Under the pieces are notes generated by a model. The model was not told the origin of the DNA and ran no database searches. It saw only the letters and a program-made list of their open reading frames with translations. From Synaphobranchus kaupii (taxonomy: Eukaryota; Chordata; Actinopteri; Anguilliformes; Synaphobranchidae), in contig CM056391.1 in NCBI GenBank assembly GCA_029718625.1, positions 658,162 to 722,161 on the forward strand: a stretch of DNA of 64,000 bases, in the 5' to 3' direction. Of this stretch, positions 1 through 11,285 are shown in pieces. Every line of letters begins with the position of its first letter. Position 1 is the stretch's first letter. Made by a program: the position numbers and the translations under genes.

Positions 1-2
1 AC

Positions 3-1814
3 ACCGGTGTGGGGGCCATTCTGTCCCAACGTGCCGCCTTGGACAACAAACTCCATCCCTGTGCCTTTTTCTCCCGGAGGCTGTCCTCCGCTGAGCGAAA
101 TTATGATGTCGGGGATCGGGAGCTTCTTGCCATTAAGCTGGCTCTTGAGAAGTGGCGCCACTGGCTGGAGGGGGCAGGTACCCCCTTTGTTGTTTTAACT
201 GACCACCAAAATTTAATTTATTTAAGGTCTGCTAAGAGGCTGAATGCTAGACAGGCTAGGTGGTCACTTTTCTTTGCCCGGTTCAATTTTTCGTTATCCT
301 ATCGCCCCGGTTCCCGCAATATTAAGGCGGATGCCTTATCCCGTGTGTTTTCCCTTCCCTCCAGTCCTGCTGACCCCGAACCCATTCTTCCAGCGTCCTG
401 TATGGTGGCTGCGGTCTCCTGGAGGATTGAGGAGATCGTGAGGTCCGCCCAGACTTCCCACCCTGACCCCCGTAATAACCCTAACCCCTCCCTGTTTGTT
501 CCCGACTCCGTCCGCTCCCAGGTCCTTGAGTGGGTTCACGCCTCCTGCCTGGCGTGTCACCCAGGTGTTGCCAGAACGACCACCCTCGTCAGGAGGAGCT
601 TTTGGTGGCCCACCCTCAAGGAGGATACCCGTGCTTTTGTCCTGGCCTGCCCAGTATGCGCCAGGAGCAAGGCTTCCCACCAGCCTCCCTCTGGTCGTCT
701 CCTTCCCCTCCCTGTCCCGGGCCGTCCTTGGAGCCACATTGGGGTGGATTTTGTAACCGGTCTGCCGTTGTCAGAGGGCAACTCTGTCATTCTGACAATT
801 GTGGATCGGTTCTCCAAGGCGGTTCACTTCATTCCCCTCCCCAAGCTCCCGTCCGCCCTCGAAACGGCGGAGCTCCTGGTGGTACATGTGGTCAGGCTGC
901 ACGGGATCCCATCCGATATTGTGTCGGATCGTGGGCCCCAATTCTCCTCCCAGGTCTGGAAGGCGTTCTGTGTAGCCCTGGGGGCCTCGGCCAGTCTGTC
1001 GACTGGCTTCCATCCCCAGTCGAACGGCCAGGCAGAGAGGGCGAACCAGGACCTGGGGGCCGCCCTGCGGTGCGTCACGGCTCGCAATCCCGCCTCCTGG
1101 AGCCGTTTCCTCCCCTGGGTGGAGTACTCTCACAACTCCCTTAAGAGTACCTCCACCGGGTTATCCCCTTTCGAGTGCTCGTTAGGGTACCAACCCCCTC
1201 TCCTGTCGGTCCAGGAGGCCGAGGTAGCAGTCCCCTCTGTCAAAGCCCACATCCTCAAATGCAAGCGCATTTGGAGGCTTGCACGCACCGCACTCCTACG
1301 TTCCAATTCCCGGTCACAGCGTCTGGCGGACCTGCACAGGACCGCAGCCCCCAAGTACAGGGCCGGTCAGCAGGTCTGGCTGTCCACGTCCAACATTTCC
1401 CTTCCCTCCTCCTCTAAAAAACTTCGGCCCCGGTTCATTGGTCCCTTCCCTGTTGTATGTCTTGTCAACCCAGTTTCCGTCAAACTCTCCCTCCCTGCCT
1501 CCCTCAAAGTTTACCCCGTTTTTCATGTTTCCCAAATTAAGCCTGTCGCCTCCAGCCCCCTCAGTGCCCCTACCCTCCCTCCTCCACCTGTCCGGGTCAT
1601 CAACAACGCCCCGGCCTACACGGTGGACCGCATCATCGACATCCGCCGTAAGGGTCGGGGTTTCCAATACCTCGTGGACTGGGAGGGGTATGGTCCTGAG
1701 GAGCGGTCATGGCTCCACAGGGGCCTCATCCTGGATCAATCACTGATCCAGGATTTCCACAGTCGCTTCCCATCCAAGACCAGGCCGCCAGGTACGCCAG
1801 GTGGCGTACGTTGA
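3..1814 (+). CDS. pol: Ty3/gypsy retrotransposon Pol, C-terminal part (RNase H, integrase, chromodomain); 5' end outside window
   Basis: This is the 3' part of a gypsy-type pol reading frame. It copies element RNA into DNA (RNase H part) and inserts it into chromosomes (integrase). The frame is open to the window edge and begins with TGVGAILSQ, the sequence that normally follows the end of the reverse transcriptase thumb, so no true start is in view. Residues are counted from the GTG at 9. An RNase H region has TDHQNL (about 64-69) and ADALSR (107-112). An HHCC zinc module has H177, H184, C214 and C217. The integrase core has D247, D307 and E343, a D,D35E spacing. A chromodomain follows at about 537-583 ([10 protein letters not shown] to the SWLHR region), which in this family helps target chromatin. 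The frame ends at TGA 1812-1814, 11 bp before the LTR. No internal stop or frameshift is seen, so the copy may be young. Assignment to the chromovirus branch rests on the chromodomain. Confidence 0.95.
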   Translation, partial: TGVGAILSQRAALDNKLHPCAFFSRRLSSAERNYDVGDRELLAIKLALEKWRHWLEGAGTPFVVLTDHQNLIYLRSAKRLNARQARWSLFFARFNFSLSYRPGSRNIKADALSRVFSLPSSPADPEPILPASCMVAAVSWRIEEIVRSAQTSHPDPRNNPNPSLFVPDSVRSQVLEWVHASCLACHPGVARTTTLVRRSFWWPTLKEDTRAFVLACPVCARSKASHQPPSGRLLPLPVPGRPWSHIGVDFVTGLPLSEGNSVILTIVDRFSKAVHFIPLPKLPSALETAELLVVHVVRLHGIPSDIVSDRGPQFSSQVWKAFCVALGASASLSTGFHPQSNGQAERANQDLGAALRCVTARNPASWSRFLPWVEYSHNSLKSTSTGLSPFECSLGYQPPLLSVQEAEVAVPSVKAHILKCKRIWRLARTALLRSNSRSQRLADLHRTAAPKYRAGQQVWLSTSNISLPSSSKKLRPRFIGPFPVVCLVNPVSVKLSLPASLKVYPVFHVSQIKPVASSPLSAPTLPPPPVRVINNAPAYTVDRIIDIRRKGRGFQYLVDWEGYGPEERSWLHRGLILDQSLIQDFHSRFPSKTRPPGTPGGVR

Positions 1815-1825
1815 GGGAGGGGTAC
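1815..1825 (+). promoter_or_regulatory. Polypurine tract of the gypsy element
   Basis: The purine run GGGAGGGG lies between the pol stop codon and the TG that opens the LTR. In LTR retrotransposons this position primes plus-strand DNA synthesis. The assignment follows from position and composition. Confidence 0.8.
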
Positions 1826-3270
1826 TGTAATGTTCCGCTCCCTTCCTGTCCGTTTTCCGTGTTTTCCTGTTTTCCCTCCGTGTCATGTTGGATCCCTTTG
1901 TCCGTGTTTTCCCCGCTGCTGCGGACTAGGCGTGTCCTTCCCTGTCTTGTTCGTCTGGTTGTTTTGTCTTACTTCCGCCTTTCACTCCCTCCCCCTCGTT
2001 GCATGCATTGCCTCACCTGGTGTCTTGCAATCACTCCCGGTTTATGTTCACACCTGTACCGTATTTAGTCCTGTCAGTTAGCTCACTATATAGTCTTTCG
2101 GCTGGCTGCCAGTCGGCGCCAGTTCGTTAACTATCGTCACTTGGTGTTAGTGCTCGACTCGTTATCTGGTCTCCCTGCGTGAACTATTCGCTTAGTTGTG
2201 GAATGTGTTTCCCGTGCAGCTTAAGTTCTTCGCAAAACTACGGATTGGTAGTTTACCTCCCGCACAATTTCCTGTCATTTGGTGTAGCTAACCTGTTTCC
2301 CTTCTCCTCCATCTAACCCTGCACCCATTCTCCCGTGGCAGTGTTCGTTTTCCCCGTGTTCGTTGTGTGTGTTGCGGTACCTCCACCTCCAGCGCGTGTA
2401 GGCTCCGGGGTGATTCGTTACCTGGCTACCCTCCAGTTGTTCCTGTCCGACCGAAGAAACCACCCAGTTCTTCGGCGCCGGCTCCTGGAGCTCTGGAGAC
2501 AGTCAGCTACTTACGGACCTACCGCAGCTGCGCCACATCACTCTGTCCTGCCGTGCTACATCAAACCACCTGACTTCCAAACCCGGCACCTCCGTGAGAA
2601 CCTCCCGGTCTTTCCCGTGCCTTCCCTTGCACTAACCCCCCTCTGTTGTTTTGTTTCTCTGTACCGGTGCAGTCAGTCCGGTCCAGTTCCTGCCCTGCCG
2701 TAGTGAGTCGCTCCCCTGCCAGTTCCAGTCCAGTCCAGGCGTGAGTTGTACAAACTACTCGCTCAAGGTCCAGTTCCGGTTTGGAACATTCCGTTTCATA
2801 CACGGATTCCTGTGTGGACCTCCCGTTCCAGTCCAGTCCAGTTCCGGTTTGGAACATTCCGTTCCAGAACCCGATTCCCGTGTGGACCTCCCGGTCCAGT
2901 TCCAGTCCAGTCCAGTTCCGGTTTGGAACATTCCGTTCCAGTACCCGATTCCCGTGTGGACCTCCCGGTCCAGTTCCAGTCCAGTCCAGTTCCGGTTCGG
3001 AACATTCCGTTCCTGAGCCAGATTCCCGTGTGGACCACCCGGTCCAGTTCCAGTCCAGTCCAGTTCCGGTTTGGAACAGTCCGTTCCAGATCCTCCAGTC
3101 CAGCTCCGGCTTGGAGCAGCCCGCCCCGGGCTTCCAGGCGCAAGACCTCTGTACATTCTGTGTTTGCCTTTCCTGTACAGTGTTGGGACTACCCCAACAC
3201 TTAATTTATTAAAAACACCCCTTTGTGAAATCTGTCTCCTGGTCGTTGCACTTGGGTTCGTCCCGTAACA
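1826..3270 (+). mobile_element. 3' LTR of the Ty3/gypsy element
   Basis: The LTR opens with TGTAATGTTCC directly after the polypurine tract and closes with CCCGTAACA, giving TG...CA ends and a length of about 1,445 bp. A second GTAACA at 3276-3281 leaves an alternative end 11 bp later. A TATA-like ACTATATAG lies near 2086 and ATTAAA at 3208-3213 could serve as the polyadenylation signal. The LTR is long and pyrimidine-rich and contains its own tandem array (listed separately). The 5' LTR and the matching target-site copy are outside the window, so neither the insertion age nor the target duplication can be judged here. Confidence 0.85.
2768..3120 (+). repeat. 74-bp tandem repeat inside the gypsy LTR (about 5 copies)
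   Basis: The core TTCCGGTTTGGAACATTCCG recurs at about 2775, 2843, 2917, 2991 (with one change) and 3065, followed by a degenerate copy near 3105. Spacing is 68 bp once and then 74 bp. The GGAACATTCC part is itself an inverted repeat. The array lies in the downstream half of the LTR, between the TATA-like motif and the polyadenylation signal. Confidence 0.9.
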
Positions 3271-4109
<839 letters not shown>

Positions 4110-4570
4110 AGGAGGAACAATGGCCTCTTTCTCTCTCCCCATGCCAGCCCCTCCCCTGTGCTATCTCTTTAATTGTAGCAGTGCAGAACGTTTACCTCAG
4201 CCCTGGCCCCTCAGCCTGTACATGGCAGCCTGGATCTGTACAATAAAAACATCTTACATGACATGTCTCGTTTTATCCCCCGGTCTCACGCTTGCTCAGA
4301 TGAGACACAGATGAGACAAAGCTGCTACAACCTTGAATAAGTCACTTGATACTGATCACCCAGCGGAATAAATAGGCAGTTAAACCACAAGTGCTGGCCT
4401 CCGTTCAAGTCAAGTTCACTTCTAAAGCACAGTTAAAATGACTAAAATGTAAACCAAAGTGCTGTACAATTTACAACTGGCTTTAGCAAATGCCCGGTCC
4501 CCGTTCAGCTTTAACCGAAGAACAGAAAGCAACAACTGTGTGGAGAACCTCTGTGACCTGGGCCTGGAAT

Positions 4571-4599
4571 AATCTGTCTGTCTGTCTGTCTGTCTGTCT
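4571..4599 (+). repeat. (CTGT)n microsatellite
   Basis: Seven or so CTGT units. The remaining parts of 4110-4744 show no supported gene. Confidence 0.9.
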
Positions 4600-4744
4600 A
4601 ATAATAAATAGAGTCTATAACACTGATAATTCAACAGCAAAACGGACAGATGGGAAATTCTAATTCCTGTATTCCAGGGGTCACCAACCCCAGTCCTGGC
4701 ATCTAGCAATGCATGCTGGACTCTGTTATACTGTTATAACTCAG

Positions 4745-5190
4745 TAATTACCTGATCTATTAAAGCTGCTGATTGCATAGCACTGGATTACCTGATCTAT
4801 TAACACTGCTGATTGCATAGCACTGGATTACCTGATCTATTAAAGCTGCTGATTGCCTAGCACTGGATTACCTGATCTATTAAAGCTGCTGATTGCATAG
4901 CACTGGATTACCTGATCTATTAAAGCTGCTGATTGCATAGCACTGGGTTACTTGATCTATTAAAGCTGCTGATTGCATAGCACTGGATTACCTGATCTAT
5001 TAAAGCTGCTGATTGCATAGCACTGGATTACCTGATCTATTAACACTGCTGATTGCATAGCACTGGATTACCTGATCTATTAAAGATGCTGATTGCATAG
5101 CACTGGATTACCTGATCTATTAAAGCTGCTGATTGCATAGCACTGGATTACCTGATGTATTAAAGCTGCTGATTGCATAGCACTGGATTA
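4745..5190 (+). repeat. 40-bp minisatellite (11 copies)
   Basis: The motif CCTGATCTATTAAAGCTGCT recurs every 40 bp from about 4751 to 5151, followed each time by GATTGCATAGCACTGGATTA. Copies differ at few positions (for example TAACACTG in place of TAAAGCTG twice). No long frame is produced because each unit carries stop codons. Confidence 0.95.
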
Positions 5191-6018
5191 CAATAAGATC
5201 ACACAGTGCACTCACTCATCTCAGCTCACCTGGCGAAAGCAAAAGACAGCTGAGCTCACCACTCCATCAGGACCCTGATTTATCTGGTTGAAAATGGACA
5301 CAGAATTCCCATCTTGTCCCTTTTGGAAAAAAAAAAGTGAAACAGGGACACTCCAGGGAGACAGATCCATCGCTGTTCCCCCGTCTGAAGAAGCCCTGTG
5401 CCCAACCGTAAGATACAGGCCTAGCGAGAATCCCGCTAGCTGGGTTCAGTACTGTGGAATGTTTTAAGCACATTACCGCCGATAATGAATCTGCCATTCA
5501 CAGCAGGGTTTATGAGTGCAGTGAGCATTGCTCCAATCTGCATTACAGGAAGATGCTATAAAAACATCATGTTTTTATGGAGTTTTAATGTGGATATTTG
5601 CTAGGCAGTGTCCCAAGCAGAGGCTGGCTGAATCCAGGTCTTTCCATGTTGGTTGAATTTGGCTGTGACACGCGCTTATGCCTGCTTGCATACTACAGAA
5701 TAATGCTAGTCTAGTATACTACTCTAGCATACTACAGAATAATGCAAAGTCTAGTGGCCATTACTTTCCACTTATATTGTTGTCTTTGGTGAAAAAAAAT
5801 AAAATAAAAAAAACCTGTATTTTTGTATTTCTCAGTGAAAGAAGGATGGCATTAAAATGAAATGTGTGGCTATAATGCTGAATACTGAATAAACTCAGGG
5901 TGAAATGCATAAGAGATGCACACTGGGCCCAGGTTATTAAAACACTCACGCCTTCGCCATGCTGGCAGCTCCGCATTCGCCGTGCTGGTGGAACGGCCGT
6001 TAAAATGACTGATAGCAG
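5191..6018. other. Unassigned intergenic DNA
   Basis: No domain-bearing reading frame, RNA gene or clear transposon end was recognised. A short direct repeat of TACTACAGAATAATGC lies at about 5690-5745. Confidence 0.45.
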
Positions 6019-6381
6019 CAGCAATAACACCACAAACCTGCTCATATAAAGCAGCAATAACACCACAAACCTGCTCATATAAAGCAGCAATAACACCACA
6101 AACCTGCTCATATAAAGCAGCAATAACACCACAAACCTGCTCTTATAAAGCAACAATAACACCACAAACCTGCTCATATAAAGCAGCAATAACACCACAA
6201 ACCTGCTCATATAAAGCAGCAATAACACCACAAACCTGCTCATATAAAGCAGCAATAACACCACAAACCTGCTCATATAAAGCAGCAATAACACCACAAA
6301 CCTGCTCATATAAAGCAGCAATAACACCACAAACCTGCTCATATAAAGCAGCAATAACACCACAAACCTGCTCATATAAAG
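6019..6381. repeat. 33-bp minisatellite (11 exact-length copies)
   Basis: The unit begins CAGCAATAACACCACAAACC and spans 363 bp, exactly 11 x 33. Only one copy shows clear changes (CTCTTATAAAGCAACAA near 6141-6157). Because 33 is a multiple of three and the unit lacks stops, the minus strand reads as MSRFVVLLLLY repeated 11 times. This hydrophobic frame has no other coding support and is taken as a by-product. Confidence 0.97.
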
Positions 6382-6490
6382 GCCTCACGGCTGAGAAAGA
6401 GGGGACATTCAGCTCAGCAGTCAGGCTGTCTGAACACAGTGGACTTTACAGGCACCTCAATAATGCAGGATTACAGAGCTATCAGCAACG

Positions 6491-6575
6491 ATGACCACAA
6501 CAATGATGATGATGGTGAAGTTCTTGGTGATGGTGATGAAGAGTATGATGATGATGGTGATTATGATGAAGTACA
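6491..6575 (+). repeat. Imperfect GAT/ATG trinucleotide repeat
   Basis: A run of GATGAT and GGTGAT triplets gives Met- or His-rich frames on the two strands. It is simple sequence, not a gene. Confidence 0.85.
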
Positions 6576-7116
6576 GGCAGTCTAACACTGCTTTGGAGGA
6601 AGATCACTACATGAACTGCTACGAATGTCTGGGCACAGACCATGCATGTACAAAATCCAATCCCAGATCCATGTGTGGGATGGAAAACACCGGAATAACT
6701 GTACCTGACGGCTGACTGCATGAGACAGCATTACAGGCAGTCACAGTAACGTGTGAAACATGCACATCTGTACACTGCAGTGCATTTCAGCAGCTTGCCA
6801 TCTTACCCCGTCAGTGGTGGAAAACATTCTGCTGCTCCAATTAAATACAATTCATGTCCAATTTCAATTTAGCAGTTATATAAACTGTAATAAAAATTTT
6901 GAAATTAGTTCAAAAAAAATAATTTGAGCCTCACATGCACCTAACATAGAGTAACTGCCCACAGGGTTTTTGAATGGCTGTCACGTCAATTACAGGTAAG
7001 GAGGGTTCCACCTGGCAAAATAGTACCCTCATTGTGAAACAGCAACACCTCTGGTCAATGGATGCAACTGCATATGAAGTTTATTCCTCAAATGCAAGAC
7101 CTGAAACAGGCCTACA
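6576..7116. other. Unassigned intergenic DNA before the Tc1-like element
   Basis: No supported gene. The sequence is AT-rich and ends at the TA (7117-7118) used as target by the transposon. Confidence 0.45.
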
Positions 7117-7118
7117 TA

Positions 7119-8651
7119 CCACTACTCACAAAAAGTTAGGGATATTCGGCTTTCGGGTGAAATTTCAGGATGAACCTAAAATGCACTATAACCTTTACAG
7201 GTGAAATTAATTTGACCTTCTCTAAACTTTTGAATGCACATGTCCAACTATTCAATGTTTCAGTACTTTTTGCACAACTTGCTGTTCTCTAACAAGGAGC
7301 TGAACGGCAAAATTCACAACAGGTGTTTGATCCATGAATCGACCAATAAATTTCCTGGTTCAATTAGAATTGGTATTTAAACGGTCCTCTTCATCATGCT
7401 GTTCACATTTTGACATCATGAGACCAAGACGACACCCAACAATTGATCAACAGTACCTCGCCATTGCGAGGCTTCAAACAGGATGTTCTCAGAGGGAAGT
7501 GGCCACTGAGCTTAGAGTGTCACAGAGTGTCATCAGCAGGTTGCAACAGAGATACAGAGAGACTGGAAGAGTCACAGAAAGGCATAGAAGTGGACGTCCT
7601 TTGGCCACATCCCACACTGATGACCGCTTCATTGTGAACAGTGCCCTGCGGAACCGGATGATGAATGCCACTCAACTCCAGGCACATTTAAGGGAGGTGA
7701 GAGGCACCCAAGTGTCACGTCAGACCATTCGAAACCGTTTACATCAGCGTGGTCTGCGTGCTAGACGACCTGCAAGGGTACCTGACCACACCACCCAGGC
7801 ACAGGCGTCATCGTCTTGCATGGGCCGGGGAGCATTTACGCTGGACGAGGGACCAGTGGGCCTCAGTGCTGTTCTCTGATGAAAGTCGATTCACGTTGAG
7901 CAGAAATGTTGGCCGCCAACGATGTTGGAGACGTCAAGGAGAGCGCTATGCATCAGCCACTGTTGTCACCAGACGACCCTTTGGTGGTGGCGGTGTTACA
8001 GTGTGGGCAGGTGTGTCTAGTCAATACAGAACTGCCCTACACTTTGTGAATGGTACAGTGACAAGCCCATACTACCTGAATAACATCATTAATCCAGTCA
8101 TTGTGCCCCTGCATGAACAACACAGGCCTAATTTCATCTTCATGGACGACAATGCTCCAGCTCATCGAGGTCGCATCATTAGGGAAAGGCTGCTGGAGAC
8201 TGGGGTACCTCAAATGGAGTGGCCTGCACTTTCTCCAGACCTGAATCCCATAGAAAACCTATGGGATCAGCTGACTCACCGTGTAGAGGCTCGTAACTCT
8301 GTACCCCAGAACCTCAATGACCTGAGGGCCGCCCTTCAAGAAGAGTGGGATGCCATGCCTCAGCAGACAATAAGTCGACTTGTGAACAGCATGAGACGTC
8401 GTTGTCAAGCTGTAATTGATGCTCAAGGGCACATGACAAGTTATTGAGACATTGACATTTTTGTTGTGGTATACCCACCACTGTTGTTGGCTTTTGTTTC
8501 AATAAATTGTTTGAGATGAGGAAATCACCATTGCATGCTTCTACTTAAATGCCCTACTTTCATGATACGTATAATATCACTGTAGCGTGAACTTACATTT
8601 TCCATAAATTTCACCCGAAAGCCAAATATCCCTAACTTTTTGTGAGTAGTG
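7119..8651 (+). mobile_element. Tc1-like DNA transposon, near full length
   Basis: The ends are inverted copies: CACTACTCACAAAAAGTTAG at 7120 and its complement ending at 8651, with the match continuing for about 46 bp on each side (GGGATATTYGGCTTTCGGGT and onward). A TA lies at 7117-7118 on the left and at 8652-8653 on the right, as expected for Tc1/mariner target duplication; the left end has one extra C at 7119. The element is about 1.53 kb, the usual size for Tc1-like elements, and encloses one transposase gene and an AATAAA near 8500. Confidence 0.95.
7418..8447 (+). pseudogene. Tc1-like transposase (DD34E), broken by one frameshift near 7790
   Basis: This gene would cut and paste the surrounding element by binding its inverted repeats. 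The first segment starts at ATG 7418. It has an N-terminal helix-turn-helix (residues about 8-50, with CSQREVATELRVSQSVISR), an SGRP hook (58-61) and a second helix-turn-helix (about 84-118). The second segment continues in the next frame from about 7790 to TGA 8445-8447. It carries the catalytic triad: D in SDES (7878-7880), second D in MDDNAPAH (8148-8150) and E in NPIENLWD (8253-8255), with 34 residues between the last two. The combined length of about 340 residues fits intact Tc1 transposases. The only visible defect is a single-base-type frame change between the DNA-binding and catalytic parts. All three catalytic residues remain. Confidence 0.93.
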
Positions 8652-8653
8652 TA

Positions 8654-10169
8654 TATACTTGGCCATTTTGAATTCATAAAAATAATGCAAATTGGAATGA
8701 AAATAAAGAACAGAGACTATAATTCTTTAAAATACTGGTGTGCATCCAAAATTATTGACTAGTCTTTACAGATAGAGGCAACCCATAAAGTGTACAGTCT
8801 CGGTGTCAAATCCTGACATCGGCACAATTCTCCATTGGATGATTGATGATATGATTGATGATTACAATGGCAGCAGGGCAGTTATAGTTCTGTGTGTTTG
8901 ACAGGAAGCAAAGAAGGTGGCCTGCAATGAGTTTCTTTAGACAAACATCTACAATAACTTAAATAACTTTTAACATTTATGTTACAAGCTGTCTAGCATG
9001 GCAAAACTGACATGTTACATGTACTGACTTAAGATACATATCCCGTATGCACCATCAATAGTTATTCTTCTTTCTTCCAGACCAATCATATTTCAGAATG
9101 ACGAGGGCTTAATTTGCATAGCAAAGATAGCCACAGCCAATCACCACGCTCATTTTTATATCAACTGTGGCAGCAGGACTGATCTCAGAAGACATAGTGA
9201 AACAAGTTTTATTGAATATTCTACTTCTTTTCAAACAATACGCCAATAAAGACAGTTCAAATGTTCACATTTGAAAAAAAAAAATCTCTTTTAGACACTC
9301 ACAAAACAGATGGTCCTATTATAAAGTACTCCTTCTCAATAAAATGTACAAAGCAAAGTGTAAAATTAACTCTGATCGGGTACCTTTAACACTAATAGAG
9401 TGCATATATACACACCGTTAGTTGATTTAACACTGTCAGAGCTGATTTAACACTGTCAGATCTTATTTAACACTGCCAGAGCTGATTTAACCATATTGAC
9501 TTGCTGTGTACCCAACCAGTGGAATGCTCCCCTAAATAACCAACAACTTACGAGTGTCTGAGAAAAGCTAAAGGAGGAAGTTTCATTTACACTTTACATT
9601 ACAGGAAAGAGAGCAATTCATATTTTAGCGTAGTAATTCATTTTCCCCTTTGGCAGTTGAATGGAGTGGAGGCAATCAGCATCCAATCTAACCTATCCCA
9701 GAGTGCACTGGGAATACATCCTTCAACGGAAAGGCGTGTAGACACTGCTTTATGGCTCTGGAGAGCAGAAGCACTTTCCTGACGCCAGCATTTCAAATAA
9801 AGCCAGCTGCAATTCATTATATAAGCAAGCGTGTGCTTCAGATATATCCAAGCAGACTGTAAAGTGCCTTAATGGAGACCAACCTCTGTGTGCTTTACTG
9901 AATGAAATAGACATTCATAAAATATCCACAAAACACTCACAATCTTTCCAGTGCATAGAGACCAGTGAAGGACCCGTTCTTCAATTCTTCAATTTTATTG
10001 TTGCTTAAAATCCTGTGGAATGAAAAAAAAAAAGTTAAACGCTGCAAGGGATTTTCAATTCAGCCGATATAAACTTTGTGTAAAATAAATAGCACTGCTT
10101 TGACTATACATTTGCACAGAAGTGTGTTCCATAGCAATCTCAAAATTTACCCTACAACAAAAGGCCTGT
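8654..10169. other. Unassigned DNA with one dispersed-repeat fragment
   Basis: No supported gene. A direct repeat of GATTTAACACTGTCAGA occurs at about 9424-9490 in a fragment that resembles stretches near 16.5 and 18.5 kb (listed separately). Confidence 0.45.
9355..9500 (+). repeat. Dispersed repeat fragment, copy 1 of 3
   Basis: The sequence runs GTGTAAAATTAACTCTGATC, then TTTAACACTAATAGAGTGCA, then two or three tandem GATTTAACACTGTCAGAGCT units. Closely similar words recur at 16533-16576 and in weaker form at 18470-18590, so this is an interspersed family. Confidence 0.6.
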
Positions 10170-10336
10170 CACCCAAGCATTTACCCATCACACCCAAGCA
10201 TTTACCCATCACACCCAAGCATTTATCCATCACACTCAAGCATTTACCCATCACACTCAAGCATTTACCCATCACACCCAAGCATTTACCCATCACACCC
10301 AAGCATTTACCCATCACACCCAAGCATTTACCATCA
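10170..10336 (+). repeat. 21-bp minisatellite (8 copies)
   Basis: The unit CACCCAAGCATTTACCCATC plus A repeats about eight times, with CACTCAAG variants in the middle copies and a deletion in the last one. The unit length is a multiple of three and gives Pro/His/Tyr-rich frames. Confidence 0.95.
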
Positions 10337-10929
10337 CATTCCTGTTTAGATTCTCTCAAATACAAAAGCCGCCGCTTTTGTTTAGAATCACAAAGAGCGT
10401 GCAGATATTTATGGATATCACTCAGAAAAAAATACTTTTGCTGCAGAAACACTCCCCCCCCACTCTCTCCACCACAGGCTCTGTAACGCTGTGATCACCA
10501 GTGCGTGCCTCAAAAGTGCACATCTCAGTGACCTATCAACGTGACATGAAAAACACACCCTTACAAAACACTCAGATTGCGGTCCTGTTCACTCTGAAGT
10601 CAGCCATGATTTCACAGCATAACATAGAGCATCAGTGAGAGGAGTTAAAGCTGCTCAAACGCTGATGAACTAAGAGCCGTATTTACCGCGTTACATAGCC
10701 GACAATCATGCTTTTGTGCACCACAGTCTGTGATCACATCCAAATACAGCCATCGGCAGTAACATTTTCCCCTTCAGAGAGGTAACATGTAGTCCCTGTA
10801 CAATCTTGCATGTGGATCGAATACCACATTTAAAAAAGTATTAAATGCACACCTGGAAAATAAGCTATCACAGGTGCGCAGGAGAAACACACACTGAAGT
10901 GAGTGAAAGGGACTCCTGCATCACTATGA

Positions 10930-11107
10930 GATACTTGCAAAAAGACATTTAATGAGCGCGACGTTTCAGTCACATAGACCTTCGTCAGGCAAGATTGAAG
11001 CCCACAAGACATGGTAAAGGTTCCGTGGTGTAATGGTTAGCACTCTGGAATCCAGCGATCCCAGTTCAAATCTCGGTGGAACCTGAAATTTATGATACCT
11101 GCAAAAA
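10930..11107 (+). repeat. Possible retroposed unit around the tRNA-like sequence
   Basis: Imperfect direct repeats, GATACTTGCAAAAAG at 10930 and GATACCTGCAAAAA at 11094, bracket the block, and a 13-base A-run follows at 11103-11115. This layout is like a tRNA-derived retroposon, but the A-run overlaps the right direct repeat, so the interpretation is tentative. Confidence 0.35.
11019..11084 (+). pseudogene. tRNA-Gln-like sequence lacking the anticodon loop
   Basis: The acceptor stem GGTTCCG pairs with TGGAACC at the 3' end, leaving T as the next base. The D-arm region (TGGTGTAATGGTTAGCACTC) and the T-loop (GTTCAAATCTCGG) match vertebrate tRNA-Gln. The anticodon arm reads CTGGA-A-TCCAG, so the stem is intact but the loop is one base instead of seven and no anticodon remains. 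The T-stem also has one C:C mismatch. It cannot act as a normal tRNA. The internal A and B boxes of the RNA polymerase III promoter look intact. Confidence 0.85.
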
Positions 11108-11218
11108 AAAAAAAACTGAGAACCTCCCATTTATCCATTTCAGTGACTGAAAAAAAAGTTATACGTTAAATAGCTAATTAAAAAAAAAGCTGTGACAATA
11201 GTAACCTCTACCACACAA

Positions 11219-11285
11219 AATGCACATTTATAAGTGGCTTTGGCTAAAAGCATTTGCCAAAAGACCCAATTGTAAATTGTGAAAT
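11219..11285 (+). repeat. SINE-tail-like fragment
   Basis: The words ATAAGTGGCTTTGGCTAAAA and GCATTTGCCAAAAGACCC resemble the 3' part of common fish SINEs (compare GTAAGTCGCTCTGGACAAGA in the copy at 46.1 kb). No tRNA-like head is attached. Confidence 0.5.

Noticed and set aside
7334..7417. Upstream extension of the transposase frame before ATG 7418
   Set aside because: The extra 28 codons do not resemble Tc1 transposases, whose usual N-terminus fits the start at 7418.
10899..10990. Regulatory element around GACGTTTCAGTC and ACCTTCGTCAGGC
   Set aside because: The words look like part of a common fish repeat, but no ends or second copy in the window allow a call.
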